Below, in pieces: positions 36,201 through 49,548 of a stretch of 64,000 nucleotides of DNA. Position 1 is the first letter of the stretch. Each line of letters opens with the position of its first letter. The stretch lies in NCBI RefSeq assembly GCF_004027225.2, contig NC_044277.2, positions 29,588,995-29,652,994 of the forward strand, given 5' to 3'. Source of the stretch: Strigops habroptila. Its lineage: Eukaryota > Chordata > Aves > Psittaciformes > Psittacidae. The notes beneath the pieces were generated by a model that ran no database searches, was not told the origin of the DNA, and saw only the letters and a program-made list of their open reading frames with translations. The translations under genes and the position numbers were made by a program.

Positions 36201-39200
36201 GCGTTCAACAGCATGAAAGTTAAAAAATATGACTGTTCTCCTGCTTTCTTTGTAGCGCTAAGCACTAGGGATAAGCCTCATCCAATTTCATCCCAATACA
36301 AAGCCATTAAAAGGATTTAATTACATACCATTTCTCTCCGATAATCCAAAGTCTAGTACAAACGCATGTCCCATTAGTGTTTCATTTTTATACCAGTAAG
36401 TTGAACATGGGCAATAAAGACATATAATTTGACATATGCTCTTGAAGTCTACATCAAGGGTAATAAGGCCAAAAACATTCAAGGCCAATGGATAAAAATC
36501 GATAAATGGTAAAGACTCTGTAAGAAATAAACTTTTGCTGCATACAATGTCATGGTGCTCTAATTTCTTAAGTGAGAAGGATGAAAAGATCTTGTTGATT
36601 ATCTGCCAAGGTGGGAAAATATAGCACACATAAGCCAAAAAAATAATGGGATAATAATGACATGCTGTAAGGAGGATTCTATAATTGGAAAGGACAAATC
36701 TGTAACTAGCCCAAATGGATCTCGCTGTGTGGTGCAAAAGGAAAAAATGCCTCAGGTGAAACTCTCGGTTTAGTCTGAGAGTTTGAGGTCATGACTGTCA
36801 AGTGAAGTAGAAAAAAAGGGGCAGAAAGTGAAAGAGCCCTGTAAAAGCTTATAGGGAATAAACAAGGTGATAAACAGGAAATAGCATAAGCAGGAGACTG
36901 CTGTAGTGCATGCATTGCAGTAGATGTTCTCATGACTTTGAAAATTTATTAATGAACACTGTCTAATTAACAAAGCAGAACCTAAATCCTAAACAGTGTG
37001 AAATCAATTAGTATTTTTTCCAAAAAGGCAATTCTCATCCATTAGTTATACTTGATTTTAATTAGAACTATGCTGGAAGAACATGCTCTAGAATGGTCAT
37101 GCCTGATAGCTGTTGTACATAGATTAAGAAGTATGATAACTGCCATGCTGGATGTCAGAAAAAGTCTGCCTGCTTTGTCTAGCGGTAGAAAGTGGAAGAT
37201 GCTCAGGAAAAGTGTAAATGAAGTTTGGCAAATCTGCCTGGTCCTTTACTGCAGATACATAGAGACAGATAGATATATAGACATAGACAGAGATAGATAG
37301 ACAGATAGATGATAGATAGATGGATAGATAGATAGATAGATAGACAGCTTTCACCAGTCATTAATTAACATATTTTCTGAGCCAGGGGTTGTATTCATAT
37401 AATCAGTTCCTGAAAGGCGGTTCTCTATCAATTTTGCTATTATCTTTGTGAAATAAATAATATTTTAATAATCTCTCAATAATCTGTGACAACAGATTTA
37501 GCTTGATTAACAATACACGAAAAGGTGATTCGCTCTTTGTTTTGAAATTGCTGTCTGATGATTTAATTGAGTGTTTCTTCCCCTTTGGATTGTGTAAACT
37601 AGAATATAATTGTTCCTATTAATCATCTCATCACCATTCATGACTTTGCAGACTTCTGTCATCTTTCATCTGTTGTCTCTTTCTGACCTGAGAAGTGGAC
37701 TATTTAATTTATCTTCTTATGGAAGATTTTCTATTCCTCTGACTGCTTTTTTATCCTTCTATGCTCTATAATCTTTTTCAGGACAAAAATGAAGGCAGTA
37801 GTTGAGGTGTGAGAGCACCAGGGATTTTAACAGTGATGTCATGAAGTTTTTTGCTCTGTTCTTTGTTCCCTTCCCAGCAATTTCTTCTGCAATGCTGATG
37901 TGGAAGATCTTGTCTATTAAAATAACTTAGTTACATGTTATTTCAAAATGAATATAGTATCAAGGGGAAGAAATGGCAGGTGTCTGTACTGCTGTCACTG
38001 ATTACCAGTTTATTGCATAATGAATTTTTCTTTAGGAAGAAATGAACAGTAATGAAATCAATGAAATGAAATCTCATGGACATTCAATTTATATTTTTCA
38101 CTAAGTATATGCATAATATTTGGCTTCTTAATTGCTTCCATTTCATTCTGTTTGCATGTATTTACTTGGGTATTTGTACTCGGTACAGAGGCACTTTACA
38201 AATTGAGTCTTCGAGGCATACCATCACTTCAGTGTGTGAAAGTTCATACTTCTGGGCAGGTACTAGTGCAAATGCATATTCCTTTCAGATATGGTCATGT
38301 TCTTTTACTGAAATGAATACTCTGGCAGAAGTATTACTTTTAAAGAAGCAATAGTGCTAATGTGTGTGCACTAGGAGCTGAGAGTCTTGTGTTAACAAGG
38401 CAGCAGAAATGGCAGATGTGGCAATGATTCAGTATTCATCTGAATGAATTATTCAAACAAGTATGGCCCAGGATAGTCAGGTTTCACTGCAAATCAAAAC
38501 TGAGGGACAGGTTTTAAGGACCTATCAGAAATCAGGATCTATTGACTTTAATGGTCTCACATCTCACCATACACCAGTGCAATCACTCCATCTGGTTTCC
38601 TGGAAGCAACCCTGCTCTGATCTGACAGGAGTGAAAGGAGAATAGAGCTGTTTTTGTTGGAGCTGCTCCATGTGCTACCTGTGGCATATCTGCTGTCCCT
38701 GGACTTCTGTATACATTTTTGTTGATATCTGGAGAAGATTCTGTGAATGTCAGTTTTAGTAACAAATCACTTATTTCTGTTAGAGAAATTAAAGGCTTAG
38801 AGACATCTAAACTTCATTTTCAGATACTCTCTACCAGGGACTCCATGAGCAGCTGGAAGGGGTTTCTACCTCCAGTTTAACTGCTGCAAACAGATTTGCC
38901 ACAAAATAACATCAATCACCTGGTCTTTCAGGCACTGATCAGCCTGAAAGTCCTTCTCTGGCTCCTGAGGCTTTTCTGGCTTCTGTGGCTCTCATTTTGT
39001 GCCATAGCAAAGAGGAAACATGGATTAACCAGGACAATAGATTGCCATATCTTGAGTAGCCATGGCAGCCAGCCGTGATTTTCCTGAAATGGTGCAACAC
39101 AGCATAAGCATAAACACTGGGCCCATTACAGAACACTGCCAATTTTCAGACTGGCAATTCAGGCTGGCTGTGTCTCATTGGCTTTGCATATCATCCTCCA

Positions 39201-41009
39201 GCTTACCTGATCTGGAATTTTATCTTCTGAAAAACAACCCAAAAGCAATCTGAGCTAGTTCTGACTAAGAGCAAATAAAGACCTCTTCAACCCATCAGTC
39301 ATGTCAAACAGTCAAATATACACTTAATGTGGGCTTTCTGCTGCATGCACCCTGCATTTGTGCTAACCTTTGTGAAGGAAGTCTAACAACCCTCCCAAAC
39401 CCTGTGTGACAAACTTACTGATTATGAAACAGGTTTTTACCATTATGGGTAAGGTCATAAAGAAGGGAAGACTTAGCCTGTAGATAACCCTACAAGGCCA
39501 ACTTCCAGCACTATTCAGAGTGTCTGCCAGAAATGCCTCTCTTACTAGTTGTGCTATGCTGGTGTCTTCATTCAAGCATGTGGTGAGTGATCCAGAACAC
39601 TCTTTATTCAGTGCTGACTTGCCTTCATACTGCACAAATAGAATATTTTAGCTGCCTCAGACAAGCCTTGTGAGTAATTACCATGGGCACTACACAGAGT
39701 CAAGATCTGTCAGCCCAGACAGAAGCTGTTTGTATTGCACACCCGTCTTCTTAAACTTAGACACCAGAAGAAGTGCACTGGGTTTCAGCAACTACTACAG
39801 ATGCTCTGAATGAACCACTTATTTCCATTCACACAGCAAGCATGTGTATTTGAACCCACATGGGCCTCGTGTCTGAAGCTATCTGTATTTTGTGACGCAT
39901 ACTTCCCAAACATCAAAACCACTGAGGTTTGTTTGCAAGCTGCTGAAAGAAAATAAACTCATTTGTTTCTCTAACCATGTTAAATTTTGTCCATGGAGGC
40001 CACTGTGAGTCAGTAATGGTAATGGAAAACATACAAACTGACAGGAAACTTGGCTGTTATTGCATACACTAAAATACTAGTATTTTGTTTTTAAGGAAAG
40101 ATACCTTTCTCCTCTCCTCTGCAGCCTCCAGCTTTTTCTGGATCTCCTCAAGAGAGAGTTCTTTCTTCTTTGGAGAAGCTAAAGTTCGTGGTGCTTCGGA
40201 GACCGGAGATGGAGGCTTTAGGATCAGTTCAAAGGCCTGGCCAGAGGCACGTTTGTTGATTTGTTTCACTTCCATGTCTGCACAATAACATGAGAAATGG
40301 TAAGCTCTTCAATACTCAGCAATAGTGAAGAGAGAAGCAGCACAGACATCAGAGTAGGATCAGAAGTACAGAAAAAAGATTTAGCATCTTTGCCTTGGGC
40401 ATTTTAAATGCAATGGCAGATTACGGGCTGAAAACTCATCTCGGGAGAAGTATATTCCATTTTATCTGTAATAGCTTAATTATACCTTAATGTCATAAAG
40501 ATAAAAATTTACAGCAGTTTTGGAAGCTTATTGGGGTTCTGTGTCATTTCACACCCCCTGTGAGCAGTGCCCAAGCCGATTAATTTTTTAAGTGTGTTTT
40601 CATCTTTTCTTGGTTTCCTTGGGAATTATGCCAGCTATGAAAAGCTGTAATTCTCAAATGGGTAGTAGGAAAAGAACAGCTCAGTATGACAGGACTAGCT
40701 TTATTAATTTAGTGAGTTGCTACAAGGAACAATAGCCAGCATCATGGGCAATACACAATCAGTAAGTAGTAATAGCCAAAACCAGCAAATAAGTGGTTAG
40801 ATCAGCAAATTATTCACTGACTAACACTACGGACTGGGATGATGACCTGAGTCATTTCCCAGCACCAGCACATTATCTGACCTGCAGGATGATTTCCAGA
40901 GAAAGTCACTCACCATCATATTTATAGATGTTCATGTTGCGAGGTTCCGGGTAAAAACAGGAGCAGATCAGAGAGAGCATGGACAGCTCCTTCATCTTTT
41001 CCTTGTAAG
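27197..41009 (-). CDS. STMN2: STMN2 (stathmin-2 / SCG10), coding exons 2-5; exon 1 outside window
   Basis: Neuron-specific, membrane-anchored stathmin that binds tubulin dimers and promotes microtubule turnover in growth cones. Exons read on the - strand: 41009-40914, 40277-40105, 30233-30042, 27256-27197. They join in frame to give residues Tyr8 to Gly179 in human numbering, plus the split Ala7 codon; the full human protein has 179 residues. The Golgi/vesicle-targeting segment has the palmitoylated Cys22 and Cys24 ([10 protein letters not shown]). The stathmin-like domain follows, with Ser50, the Ser-Pro sites Ser62 and Ser73 (known JNK targets) and Ser97. A long tubulin-binding helix comes next, and the protein ends in VELSG. 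All visible splice sites fit GT-AG. The SCG10-specific N-terminus separates it from STMN1, which lacks this segment. Exon 1, expected to encode MAKTAM plus one base, is not in the window, so the CDS is 5'-partial. Confidence 0.96.
27257..30041 (-). other. STMN2: STMN2 intron 4
   Basis: 2,785 bases. The donor is AAG|GTAACC and the acceptor TTTTTCAG|GAG on the - strand. Besides a CR1 copy at 29476-29880 I see no other feature. Confidence 0.9.
29476..29880 (+). mobile_element. CR1 LINE 3' fragment within STMN2 intron 4
   Basis: It contains the CR1 phrases GAGAGAGCTGAGACTGTTC, TCAGGAAATACTTTTTCACT, GAATGAGCACTGGCACAGG and GATTGGACCAGATGACC, in order. They derive from the C-terminus of the CR1 reverse-transcriptase frame and the start of its 3' UTR. 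It is + strand, so antisense to STMN2. The octamer end is missing, and the divergence suggests an older subfamily than the 49.5 kb copy. Confidence 0.88.
30042..30233 (-). CDS. STMN2: STMN2 exon 4 (tubulin-binding helix)
   Basis: Exactly 64 codons, residues 97-160, from [17 protein letters not shown] to ERLQEK. The long helix carries the two stathmin tubulin-binding repeats. Differences from the human sequence as I recall it are conservative (KHL for KQL, AALIER for AAIIER). Acceptor TTTCCAG, donor AAG|GTAACC. Confidence 0.97.
30460..30498. repeat. 13-base unit repeated three times
   Basis: GCTGCCATGAGTT occurs twice exactly, then once as ACTGCCATGGGTT with two changes. A short local tandem array in STMN2 intron 3. 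Confidence 0.85.
34234..34263. repeat. Direct repeat of CCTTAGTTACTAG
   Basis: Two 13-base copies of CCTTAGTTACTAG are separated by three to four bases. No functional reading is suggested. Confidence 0.75.
37262..37346. repeat. Imperfect (GATA)n microsatellite
   Basis: About 85 bases of AGAT/GATA tetramers interrupted by ACAG, ATAT and GGAT variants. The longest pure run is near the right end (about 37323-37343). It lies in STMN2 intron 3 and is likely length-polymorphic. Confidence 0.93.
40105..40277 (-). CDS. STMN2: STMN2 exon 3 (start of the stathmin-like domain)
   Basis: 173 bases: two bases completing Asp39, then 57 codons from [20 protein letters not shown] to AAEERRK. It includes Ser50 (KRAS), and Ser62 and Ser73 in PPSP and LASP contexts. 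These are regulatory phosphosites known in mammals. Acceptor TTGTGCAG, donor AAG|GTATCT. Confidence 0.97.
40278..40913 (-). other. STMN2: STMN2 intron 2
   Basis: 636 bases, donor GATG|GTGAGT and acceptor TTGTGCAG on the - strand. No other feature was seen. Confidence 0.9.
40914..41009 (-). CDS. STMN2: STMN2 exon 2 (membrane-targeting segment)
   Basis: 96 bases: CT completing Ala7, 31 codons (residues 8-38) starting [19 protein letters not shown] and ending NMNIYKYD, then one base of Asp39. Cys22 and Cys24 are present. The acceptor on the - strand is ATTTCAG|CT, and the donor is GATG|GTGAGT. In human the corresponding stretch reads INIYTYD, as I recall, so two residues differ here. Confidence 0.96.
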
Positions 41010-44000
41010 CTGAAATGAGAGATCTCGTTAGCATGCTTCACTTCCCCAGCTCCTCCTTGGTGAATCTCTAGCTGAGGTGACTGGCTGGAGACCAGCAAAT
41101 CTGGTCTCTCCTCCACCTGGCAGATTTCTCTAGAATATTTACTTTCAACTATTTCTTCTGAACACTGAGCCTTTATCAAATCACACATGAGATGCCCAGT
41201 ACTGCAGAGACTATTTCTGATCTCTTACATGACCTCGGCCTTGGGTGTAATGCAGACAGTCCTCTCTGGTTTATAGAAAATGAATCTGGCTACCAGGAAA
41301 TGTATTTAGCATTGGAAGAATGCCATGACTCCACTCTCTCCTGGCAGGTGGAGAGACATGATGCTCTTACAAATCCTCTGACGTATCCAAATGCAATTGA
41401 GAACAGCTCTGAAACACTGCCCATGTGTTGCCATAGGCAGATGCTAAAGACATTATCTGTTACAAATGAAAATGTCATCCAGATAATTAAAAATAAAACC
41501 AGAAATGAGGATACATTTATCAAATCCTTTGCATAATATCCTTATTATGCGTAAGTACTTGAAAAAAAATTCTTCCTCCCTTACTGGCCAAAGTATGTTG
41601 CTTCCAGGTCTAGCATATATCAGCTGATGCAATAAATACCCTTAAAATTTACCTTTACAGTGTTACTTTTATTGACTTTGTAATGCCTATAGGCCCCAGT
41701 CATGCGCTGAGGAGGAGTTCATCTATAAATGGTGATACCAATGCCTAACCATTATACAGTGTTCTGCTTTCACCCTAATTTCTATCATCCCAGCTTGTAC
41801 ATAGGAAAATTGTCTTGTATCTGGCAAGTCAATGACAGATCCCAGACTAGAGACAGTTCTCCTGGGTCCTGGGGCAATACCCTAGCCACTGCCCACACTG
41901 CATAAAGCATGTATGTTGAGGGAGGAGATTGTTTCAAAATTCATCTTGGCACGCACAAATCCCTGCTACTATCAAAATCCTATCTACAGAGACAGACACA
42001 CGTTTGCTGCTGGCATGCGAAATATGGCTTAAAATATAACTGCAGCTGAAAGTATTGTACGTAACAGATTAATCCTTGATGTTACTAAAGGAAAATCAGA
42101 CAGCCCTTTGATGTTCAAATCGTGGATACATATTGAATTGTTATTCAGCCTTTCTCATAGATGCTTTTGTGCTTTCTGTAATTTTTGCCTACTCAGAAAG
42201 GCCCCTGAAGTTGATGAGGGTTTGAGAGACTTTGGGAGCTGCTCAGTATGGTGGTATTTGAATGATCTACCAGTTTAGGAATGGATTTCTAGCTGCCAGT
42301 GGATGGTCGATTAATTAATTTGCACAGGGGCCTCTAATCATGGACATTAAATAACCCACCTAAAGGACATACAACATTTTGGAAACCATTGGTGAAAGCC
42401 AGAATCTCAGGTGAAGAGCATACTGAAAATTTTGCTTTCTGTGAACTGAGGTTGTCACGGAAGCTTGGACTTGACAAGTTTTTTGGTTGGAAATATAAGT
42501 ACCAACTTGTAAGGAATAACTCAAAAACACTCTGAAGAGACAAATCATGACTAGCTGATGTGTCTTAATAGTCAAACCTAATTATATGTTCATTTAGGCC
42601 TCCATCCAACAAAGCATTTACCCGCATGCATAATTTTAAGCACATAGGTGTGGTTGTTCAGACTGTCCTTTGAGGAGGGCTTGCCCAGCCTGCTGCCCAA
42701 TATTGCACATCCTTTCCAGGAGGGAGAAGTGGAGTGGGAGCATGAGAGCCAGCACGCTGCCGGGGAGGCTGCTAAACCTACAGAACATGGATGCTGGGTT
42801 GAGCGTTAAAGACATGGCCACTCATGACACAAGCTGAAAGCTGTATGTTCTTGCACAAGGTCTGCTCAATCACTGCTACAGTGTATGCCCTGAAATGTCC
42901 TTGTAGAAAGATCTATGCAAAGCACCATCCTAGGAACCCTGCCTTTTGGGGCCTTTGTTATTTTTATCTTTGCCTGACAATGAAGGTGTCTTGTTTTCTA
43001 ACAGCATTTAAAACAATTAGAAAAAGGTGTTTGTTCTCCCAGCTTGCCATCCGCAAAACATTGCTAGAGAAAGGTAAGAACATGCTCAGCTCTCCTTCCT
43101 TTCAGTACAATAGCTGCACTGAAAGTACGCTGGTGAAATCATTGTCCTGTTTCATTCTGGCCACTGACAGAGTTAGGATGACTTTCCATGCTTTGTAAGC
43201 ATTGCATTTTCTTTTTTCATGGTATTGATTTAGTCTCCATTTGCCCTAGAAAATCCTTCAACCATAGCTGGAACTTGGCCTGAATACTCACAGAACATTC
43301 TGGAGAACATGCTGCAACCCTGGGAACCAAGACACATGCCATGTTGATGAATACTGTTTTTCCTGTTGGAGACTTTAGGGCTGAGGGCCTCAAAGGAACT
43401 GAAGAGCTACACACCTCCTCAGGGGTCCAACATCAGCATAGTGATGATGTCTCCCCTTTGACCAGGAAAATAACAGCTTACTTGGCAGCACTGAGTAGCA
43501 GAAGCCCTGCTTTGCTCAGCTGTCCTTTCCTTAAACTACCATACATTAAAAAAAAAACCCAAAAGCACTAAAGTTAGCCCAGCTAGTGATCTGATAAGAG
43601 TGGCTGACCCATGTCACACAAGTTGAACAGTGAGATAAATGTGCTTTCCCAAATCCCAGTGTGTTAGTGTTTTAGCCATAGAAGACCGTTTTCCCCAAAA
43701 TAAATGTTCTTCTATTAGAAAGCAGCCCACTTAGGCCAGAAAGCAAACAGCACAGCATTTATGCAATCTGCACAGGACTTCTTGTGTTAACTGAAGTAGG
43801 CACAAATATTATCTATCTTATAGTGGAGCTTTCGAAAACCCTTGAAGACAAGCAGTGATTGCAGCAAAGTTTATTTTTCAAAAGTGTTTCGACTGGCTTG
43901 CTAATTACAGAGCTCCTTGTGCAGTCATGTAGGGGACATATCATTCCATTAACTGTGCAGGTTAAATGAAGGAAAGTAAATGATGGTAATCGCAATTCTA

Positions 44001-45107
44001 CAAAAGCTTTGATAGGGAAATTGCTAAGAAAGAACAATGTTGAAAAAGATGGCAACGGAAACCTCTTAGTTATATACAGCAAGATTTAAATGTTTATATG
44101 CATTAAAAGCTTCAAAATTGGCTAAAAGCAGAACACTGATTTTTGCTAAAGCCAGAAGGGATTTCAGTATTAGCAATTCTTGCAGTTTTGCTGTGAATAT
44201 CCTAGAATTTACAGGTCTTCTTAAATTCAAAAGCTGTGTGACTATTTCAGAACCTCATCTATTTTTTTAAATAAATTCCTTATATTTAGAGTTGCAGAGA
44301 AAGCCTTAGAAATATTATCTAATCCCCTTAAAAGCTTTGACAGCTTCAGAGAAGTCAGATAGCTTTGAAACTCAAGAATGCATGATTTTTTTCTGAATGA
44401 GTCCCAAATGCACCTTAATACTAGTGTTTTAAGCTATTTTCTTAAACTATTTTTAACAACCCTGTTTAGAAACTGTGAAACCATGCCCTGGGTTGGGTGA
44501 ACATTTCCACGCTCCTTCTTTGCGGGCTTTCTACTTGCTGGTCCAGGTAAGATCTCCCACAGGCTTTCAAGGGTGCCAGTGCTACACCTGCATGCACAAG
44601 CAGGAAAGCACAGCAGGACTGGCTCTCCAGAGGGAAACAATATTAAGGACTCCATGCCCATGCTGTATGCATTTTGGGGTTCTTTTCTTTAGACTAGTTC
44701 AGTCCCGTTTAATGCCTGCAGCATAGCGGATATACTGCTAATGCACTAATGCACTCCTTCCAGTTTCATTACCTACCAAGTAAACCACTTTGTGCCCTCA
44801 GAGACTGGTCTACAATGTCAGCCAAAGCATGGTCAGCTGGGGTGTTTTGATGATTCTCTTTGAAAGTGTCAAATAATATGCTTATTCAGATACATCCCAT
44901 ATTCCTCTACAAACGACAGAAAATGACTCCATTGCCAGTCCTGAAGCTCATTTGCGCATTGAGTGAAGCTAATAAGGAAGAGTTCCATGCCTGCCATTAG
45001 AAGCCAGCAACCAATTATTTGTTGCTGGCAGACACAGGAAGATTAGGGAAAACACTGGTAAAACCACCCTGCCTGTTTTAATCTGTTAACCAGTAGCTAT
45101 AAGGAAT

Positions 45108-45131
45108 ATTTTACAGTTTACACTGTAAAAT
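45108..45131. repeat. Perfect inverted repeat, 10-base stem and 4-base loop
   Basis: ATTTTACAGT (45108-45117) pairs without mismatch with ACTGTAAAAT (45122-45131) around TTAC. It is AT-rich. It may be a DNA cruciform or a dyad protein site, or chance. Confidence 0.85.
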
Positions 45132-45551
45132 GAAAATCTGTCCTGACTGACAGGCCATTGGCAATTTGGGTCACATTTTGTTCCTTGGCAAAGCACTGCT
45201 AGGACAGATTGCTGTGTCACAGCAGAGACCATTATTCATAAGCAAGACTATTTTTAACAAATAAAAGCAAGAGAGATAAGTGTAAATGTTACTTATAATT
45301 AACATCTGATGAAAGCAAATATATTGATTCCTTTTGCCTTACTGAATCCAGTCCACATACAATGAAGCGTTACTGATTTTTGATGGTTCAAGTCCTACTA
45401 GCCAACTGCTTCTTGATGTTCTGCACACCTGGAAGGAAACAGAAACTGGCATGTTGCCCATGGTCAAAATATGCAACTGATAATATTGCTCAGCCCTGTG
45501 TTCCCATGCCAGGTACCTGTGAGATAGTCAGCTTTCTGATACTGAACTGAA

Positions 45552-45705
45552 ATCATAGAATCATAGAATGGTTTCAGCTGGAAGAGACCCTAAAGATCAT
45601 CTAGTTCCAAACCCCCTGCCACAGGCAGGGACACCTTGAACTAGACCAGGTTGCTTAAAGCCCCATTCATCCTGGCCTTGAACACTGCCAGGAATTGGGC
45701 ATCCT
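45552..45705 (-). mobile_element. CR1 LINE 3' end, - strand
   Basis: It starts with inverted octamers (ATCATAGAATCATAGAATGG). It continues with AGAGACCCTAAAGATCATCTAGTTCC, here interrupted only by typical CR1 variation, then CCACAGGCAGGGACACC and CTGGCCTTGAACACTGCCAGG. This is the CR1 3' UTR and reverse-transcriptase end read backwards. It is in the same orientation as STMN2 transcription and 5'-truncated to about 150 bases. Confidence 0.93.
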
Positions 45706-48700
45706 GCTTTGCTTTCTGCTTTGGAAGAGACTGCAGGGAGTAAGAATTAAGATTAGATGAACCCCGTCCTCAAGCACAAGCTCCTGCATGCCACTTCTCA
45801 GTACAGTTCAGGCTGGAAAAGATCTGGATGGAAAACCCATCCCAAGGAATACACAAGCAGCTGTTTGCTTATGCAAAGACTTCCCAATAATGCTTTTCTT
45901 GCATCTGTCGTGTGTAGATGCAAACACATACAAACATGCAGATCAGAGAGTGGCACAAGTCTGACTGAAAATTGCCCCTAAATTTCCAGCTTAATCATTG
46001 ATTATGAGTATGGATTTTTGGACTAAAATGGACTACTCCAGATGACATGTCTGTGATTTTTACTTAATGTGTGTGACTGGATTAAAATTTTTTTGTTCAC
46101 TTTATTTTCTGGTGTCAGAATGTTAATGTTAAGATGTAAAGTTACTATTTTGTATTATTTCTATTTACGTAATTTTCAGTGCTGAAGCAATGAGAAAACC
46201 CATTTACTGAACCCTGACTGTTATGGTCACCTGTGACATGAGTTAATGGGACTATTTTCTTATGCTAATGCAACTGCATTGTCAAAATGAGATTTTAATG
46301 GAAGATTTTTTTTTAATAATAAAAAATAATTTATCTTGTCATGGTTACTCAAAACAAACAGTGATGCAGATGCTTTGCCATAGTCACTATTAGAGAGTCT
46401 TGGGCCAGATTGTGTTGTCTGTTTGCAGAAAGGAAAACTCACGTTTCCTTCCAATGTGGAAGGAATACAGACACATGCCTGTCCAGAGCTTGTTGGTGAG
46501 CTCAGAGCTGTGACAGCATCACCACATGGCATGCTGCTGGAACATGGGAAGAACGGACAGGAAGGCTATGGGTAGGCTTCTCCTCCTTCTCTGGCTCTGC
46601 AGAAACTGGTCTGCAGCATTGGCAGAGCCAGCTGCTGCACTCTGTCTTCTGACCCACCCCTTTGGAGAGCCAGTGCATCACATCAGCATGAGGAAGCCCG
46701 TGGCAGTTCAGTTCCAACAGTCCTCCAGGACTGAGGGGAAGGAAGCAGAGCCCAGTGCTAATACAGAGGTCCGTGATCCTCCTGAAACCCATTTAAACTT
46801 CAGGGAACTTTGGCCAGGGTGAAAACAAAAATTCCAGTGATATTTTTTTCCCAAGTGGAGAAGACCTCCTTCTTTAAGGTCTGCTTTGCCTTTGCAATTT
46901 TTTCAAGACTTCTCCTCCCATATTGCCCTCCCTACCTCCACACCTTATCCTCCTTCCCCCAATTTTCTTCCCATAGAGCTTTTTATGTAAGAAAAGGTGT
47001 GAGATAGTAAAGACACTTTGAAGACAATGAAGAGGATGAACAGTGAGGAACGAACTCAAAGGCTAGAGTACTCCTACGTCACCTTTATTTCCTGCTGGTT
47101 AACTGAAGACAACTGTTCAGTTTCTTGCAGTGAGAAGTTCAACACCTGTTCTTCAGATGCTTTGGCAGAATGCTGATGTTTAAGATGCTGAACTTATACC
47201 TACATTCATAAGAGGCTACCACAGCCATAGATAGTTCGTATTATCACCTAAGCATGAAAGTTGTGTAAGCATCCATAGTTTGCAAATCTTTAAGGCAGAC
47301 CCTTCCAGTAACTGTTCTATCTGCTGTCTCCTGTATTCTAAGGAAGCACAAAAGACTGTGGAAATTCAGCTATGGGATGATGTGAACCAAAGAGACTTTC
47401 CTGAATGTGAAGTGGATGGCAAAAGAAAAAGGGAGTAGGCTGTACAGTTAGTCCTCACTTGCTCACCTCACCTGCTTTAGAACTGTTGCTGGTTTTGTTA
47501 CATACCTGCACACAGGAAAAACACTCTCTTTTGTTATTGTAGTAAGCCTGGCTGTGTCATGTCTCACAGAAAAGTTCTGTTTTACTTTTAGTTTAGGACT
47601 ATTGATACAGTAGTAATAATGATTCTGTATGTATTATTCTCGGTCTGATCCTATAATTAATTTTTCTGTTCTCAAGAAAAATCCCTATCCCCTGAGTTAT
47701 CACTCAGAGTCTTCTATGAATGATTTAAGAATCAAAACCTTAATCCCTGGAATTTCTGAATGAGCGGATTTGCTCTCCATGATTTAGTGCTCACTGTGTG
47801 AAAAGTATTTCCTTCACATCGTATGCCAGAAGGATTGTGATATACCCTTTCGCCAGCACACAGAGCCGTTAAACTCTTTTACTTCTGAGACAGGTTAGAT
47901 GATACAAAATGGCTTAAAAAGCCAGGTATTTCACTCAAAAATTTCCACTAACATGGCTTTGAAGATGCCCCCTGGTAAGCAGCACTGAACCAGAATCTCA
48001 GTCTCCATGCAGGCTAAAAGCAGTGTTTTCAGGGGTGCTAATGTCCATGTGTAAAGGCCAGAGAAGCAGAAAGCTTCTTACAGACTCTCCTAACACACCC
48101 ACTCCAGCCCTGCTGTTCACAGATTATCTGGTCTCAGCATGTCTGAGGCTGGGGCCACCACCTGTACTAGCCTGCCATAACAGCAGCTAGTGTAGTTTGC
48201 TTTGGGACTTCCCTGCAGCAGGTCAACCCCCAGATGTATGCTCCTTCCCTCAGAAGTGCCTGTGTAGTGCTTAGGAGCCCCCTGAGCCATGCTGTTTCCT
48301 GGCTGCAAAGCCGTGGTGCTTAATCCTGGGGCCTTGCTGGTGGCTGAAGCACCAGGGAAGGACTTGCAAAGGAAGTGGTTCTTCAGTGTCTTTGTCAGTA
48401 TGGGGTGGACTGCATTACAGCTTGGAAGGTGCAGAGCCTGCAGGCAGCCTGCTTTCCACCAACAGCCCTGGCATGTAGGTATCAGTCATCACAACGGCAG
48501 TGTGCCTATGCTTGTGCTGATCCAGGCATGGGGTGGGAAGCGCAATTTTGAGTCCTTGTGTTGAGCGCACTAGACTTCCTGAGCACCCAGCAGTCAGGGA
48601 CTAGGAGATGGCTGCTGTCTCCCAGTACACTCTTAAGGTGATCCTGTTATTGCATGTGGAGGTCCATCTACCTGTGCACTACCTTCTGCACAAACAAGTT

Positions 48701-49548
48701 GGATGCCAACACCCCATGCTGAAGAGCTTATGGTGTGAGAAAGACAGGCAATGGATGCTGGAGGAGAAATGACACAGAGTTGAAAAAAACTGCTTCAGGT
48801 CACAGATCCTCTCTATAGGAAAGCTTCATGGAGAACACAGGTCTCCTGATTTCTGGAGTGACACCTTCATTGGCACAGGCTGTCTCCTTGAGAGTGTTGC
48901 TGGCAACACTGGTACTGGCTGGTGAAACAGCCCCTAGAGTGAGGATGCAAATTAAGTATGATAACATAGAATGGCAAGTTTAGTTCTGCAGCCTACTATG
49001 ATCAAACAGCATCTCCCCAAGGCATGAATCGTGCTACGGGTTCTGTTTTAGTGCAGTAAGATTGGGTTACTAGAGCAGGGTGTGACAGAGCTGGCTGCCA
49101 GTATCTTTCATTTTATTGACTCTCTCTTTCAGCCACGTGTGCTCGGAACAGTGGCATTTATTCAGTTTTTCCTAATAATCTCTTCAGAGGCTTCCACTGA
49201 CTTGATTTTGCATCACCTTGATCCCTTTATGTAGGCTCAATAAATTCTTCCTGGTCGTCTATCATCTGGCCACGTATCACCTGCTGACATTGGATGTCAT
49301 TTTGTTCCATGGTGGCTGTGTATTATCATGCCTACAGAGTAATGACATAATCCTGGCATGTTGTCAGTCTTCACAATTGAAATAAGAGTTTTGCTACTGT
49401 TTCTTTTCATCTGGACACAGTAGATCCTTTCTGGATTTGTACTGGTGTTATTTCATGTTATGAAATACCATCCCCTGTCATTGGACTGAGATCACTGCCA
49501 AAACTGTTCTAACAGCCATATTGAGCTCAAGAGAGCAAATTTTTAGCA

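Larger units (their letters stand above)
30234..40104 (-). other. STMN2: STMN2 intron 3
   Basis: 9,871 bases with clean donor AAG|GTATCT and acceptor TTTCCAG on the - strand. It contains small tandem repeats (30460-30498 and 34234-34263), a GATA microsatellite (37262-37346) and an AT-rich segment with TAATTA motifs near 31230-31320. No second gene is recognised. Frames up to 138 codons (36321-36737) have no family resemblance. Confidence 0.85.

Noticed and set aside
36321-36737. A 138-codon - strand frame with hydrophobic stretches in STMN2 intron 3
   Set aside because: No family resemblance. Hydrophobicity is expected from AT-rich codons, and it lies within a well-defined intron.
43668-43679. 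TGTTTTAGCCAT, whose complement ATGGCTAAAACA matches the first four expected codons of STMN2 exon 1
   Set aside because: The following bases do not continue as the expected Ala-Met codons and no GT donor follows in phase, so it cannot splice to exon 2. It is probably chance.
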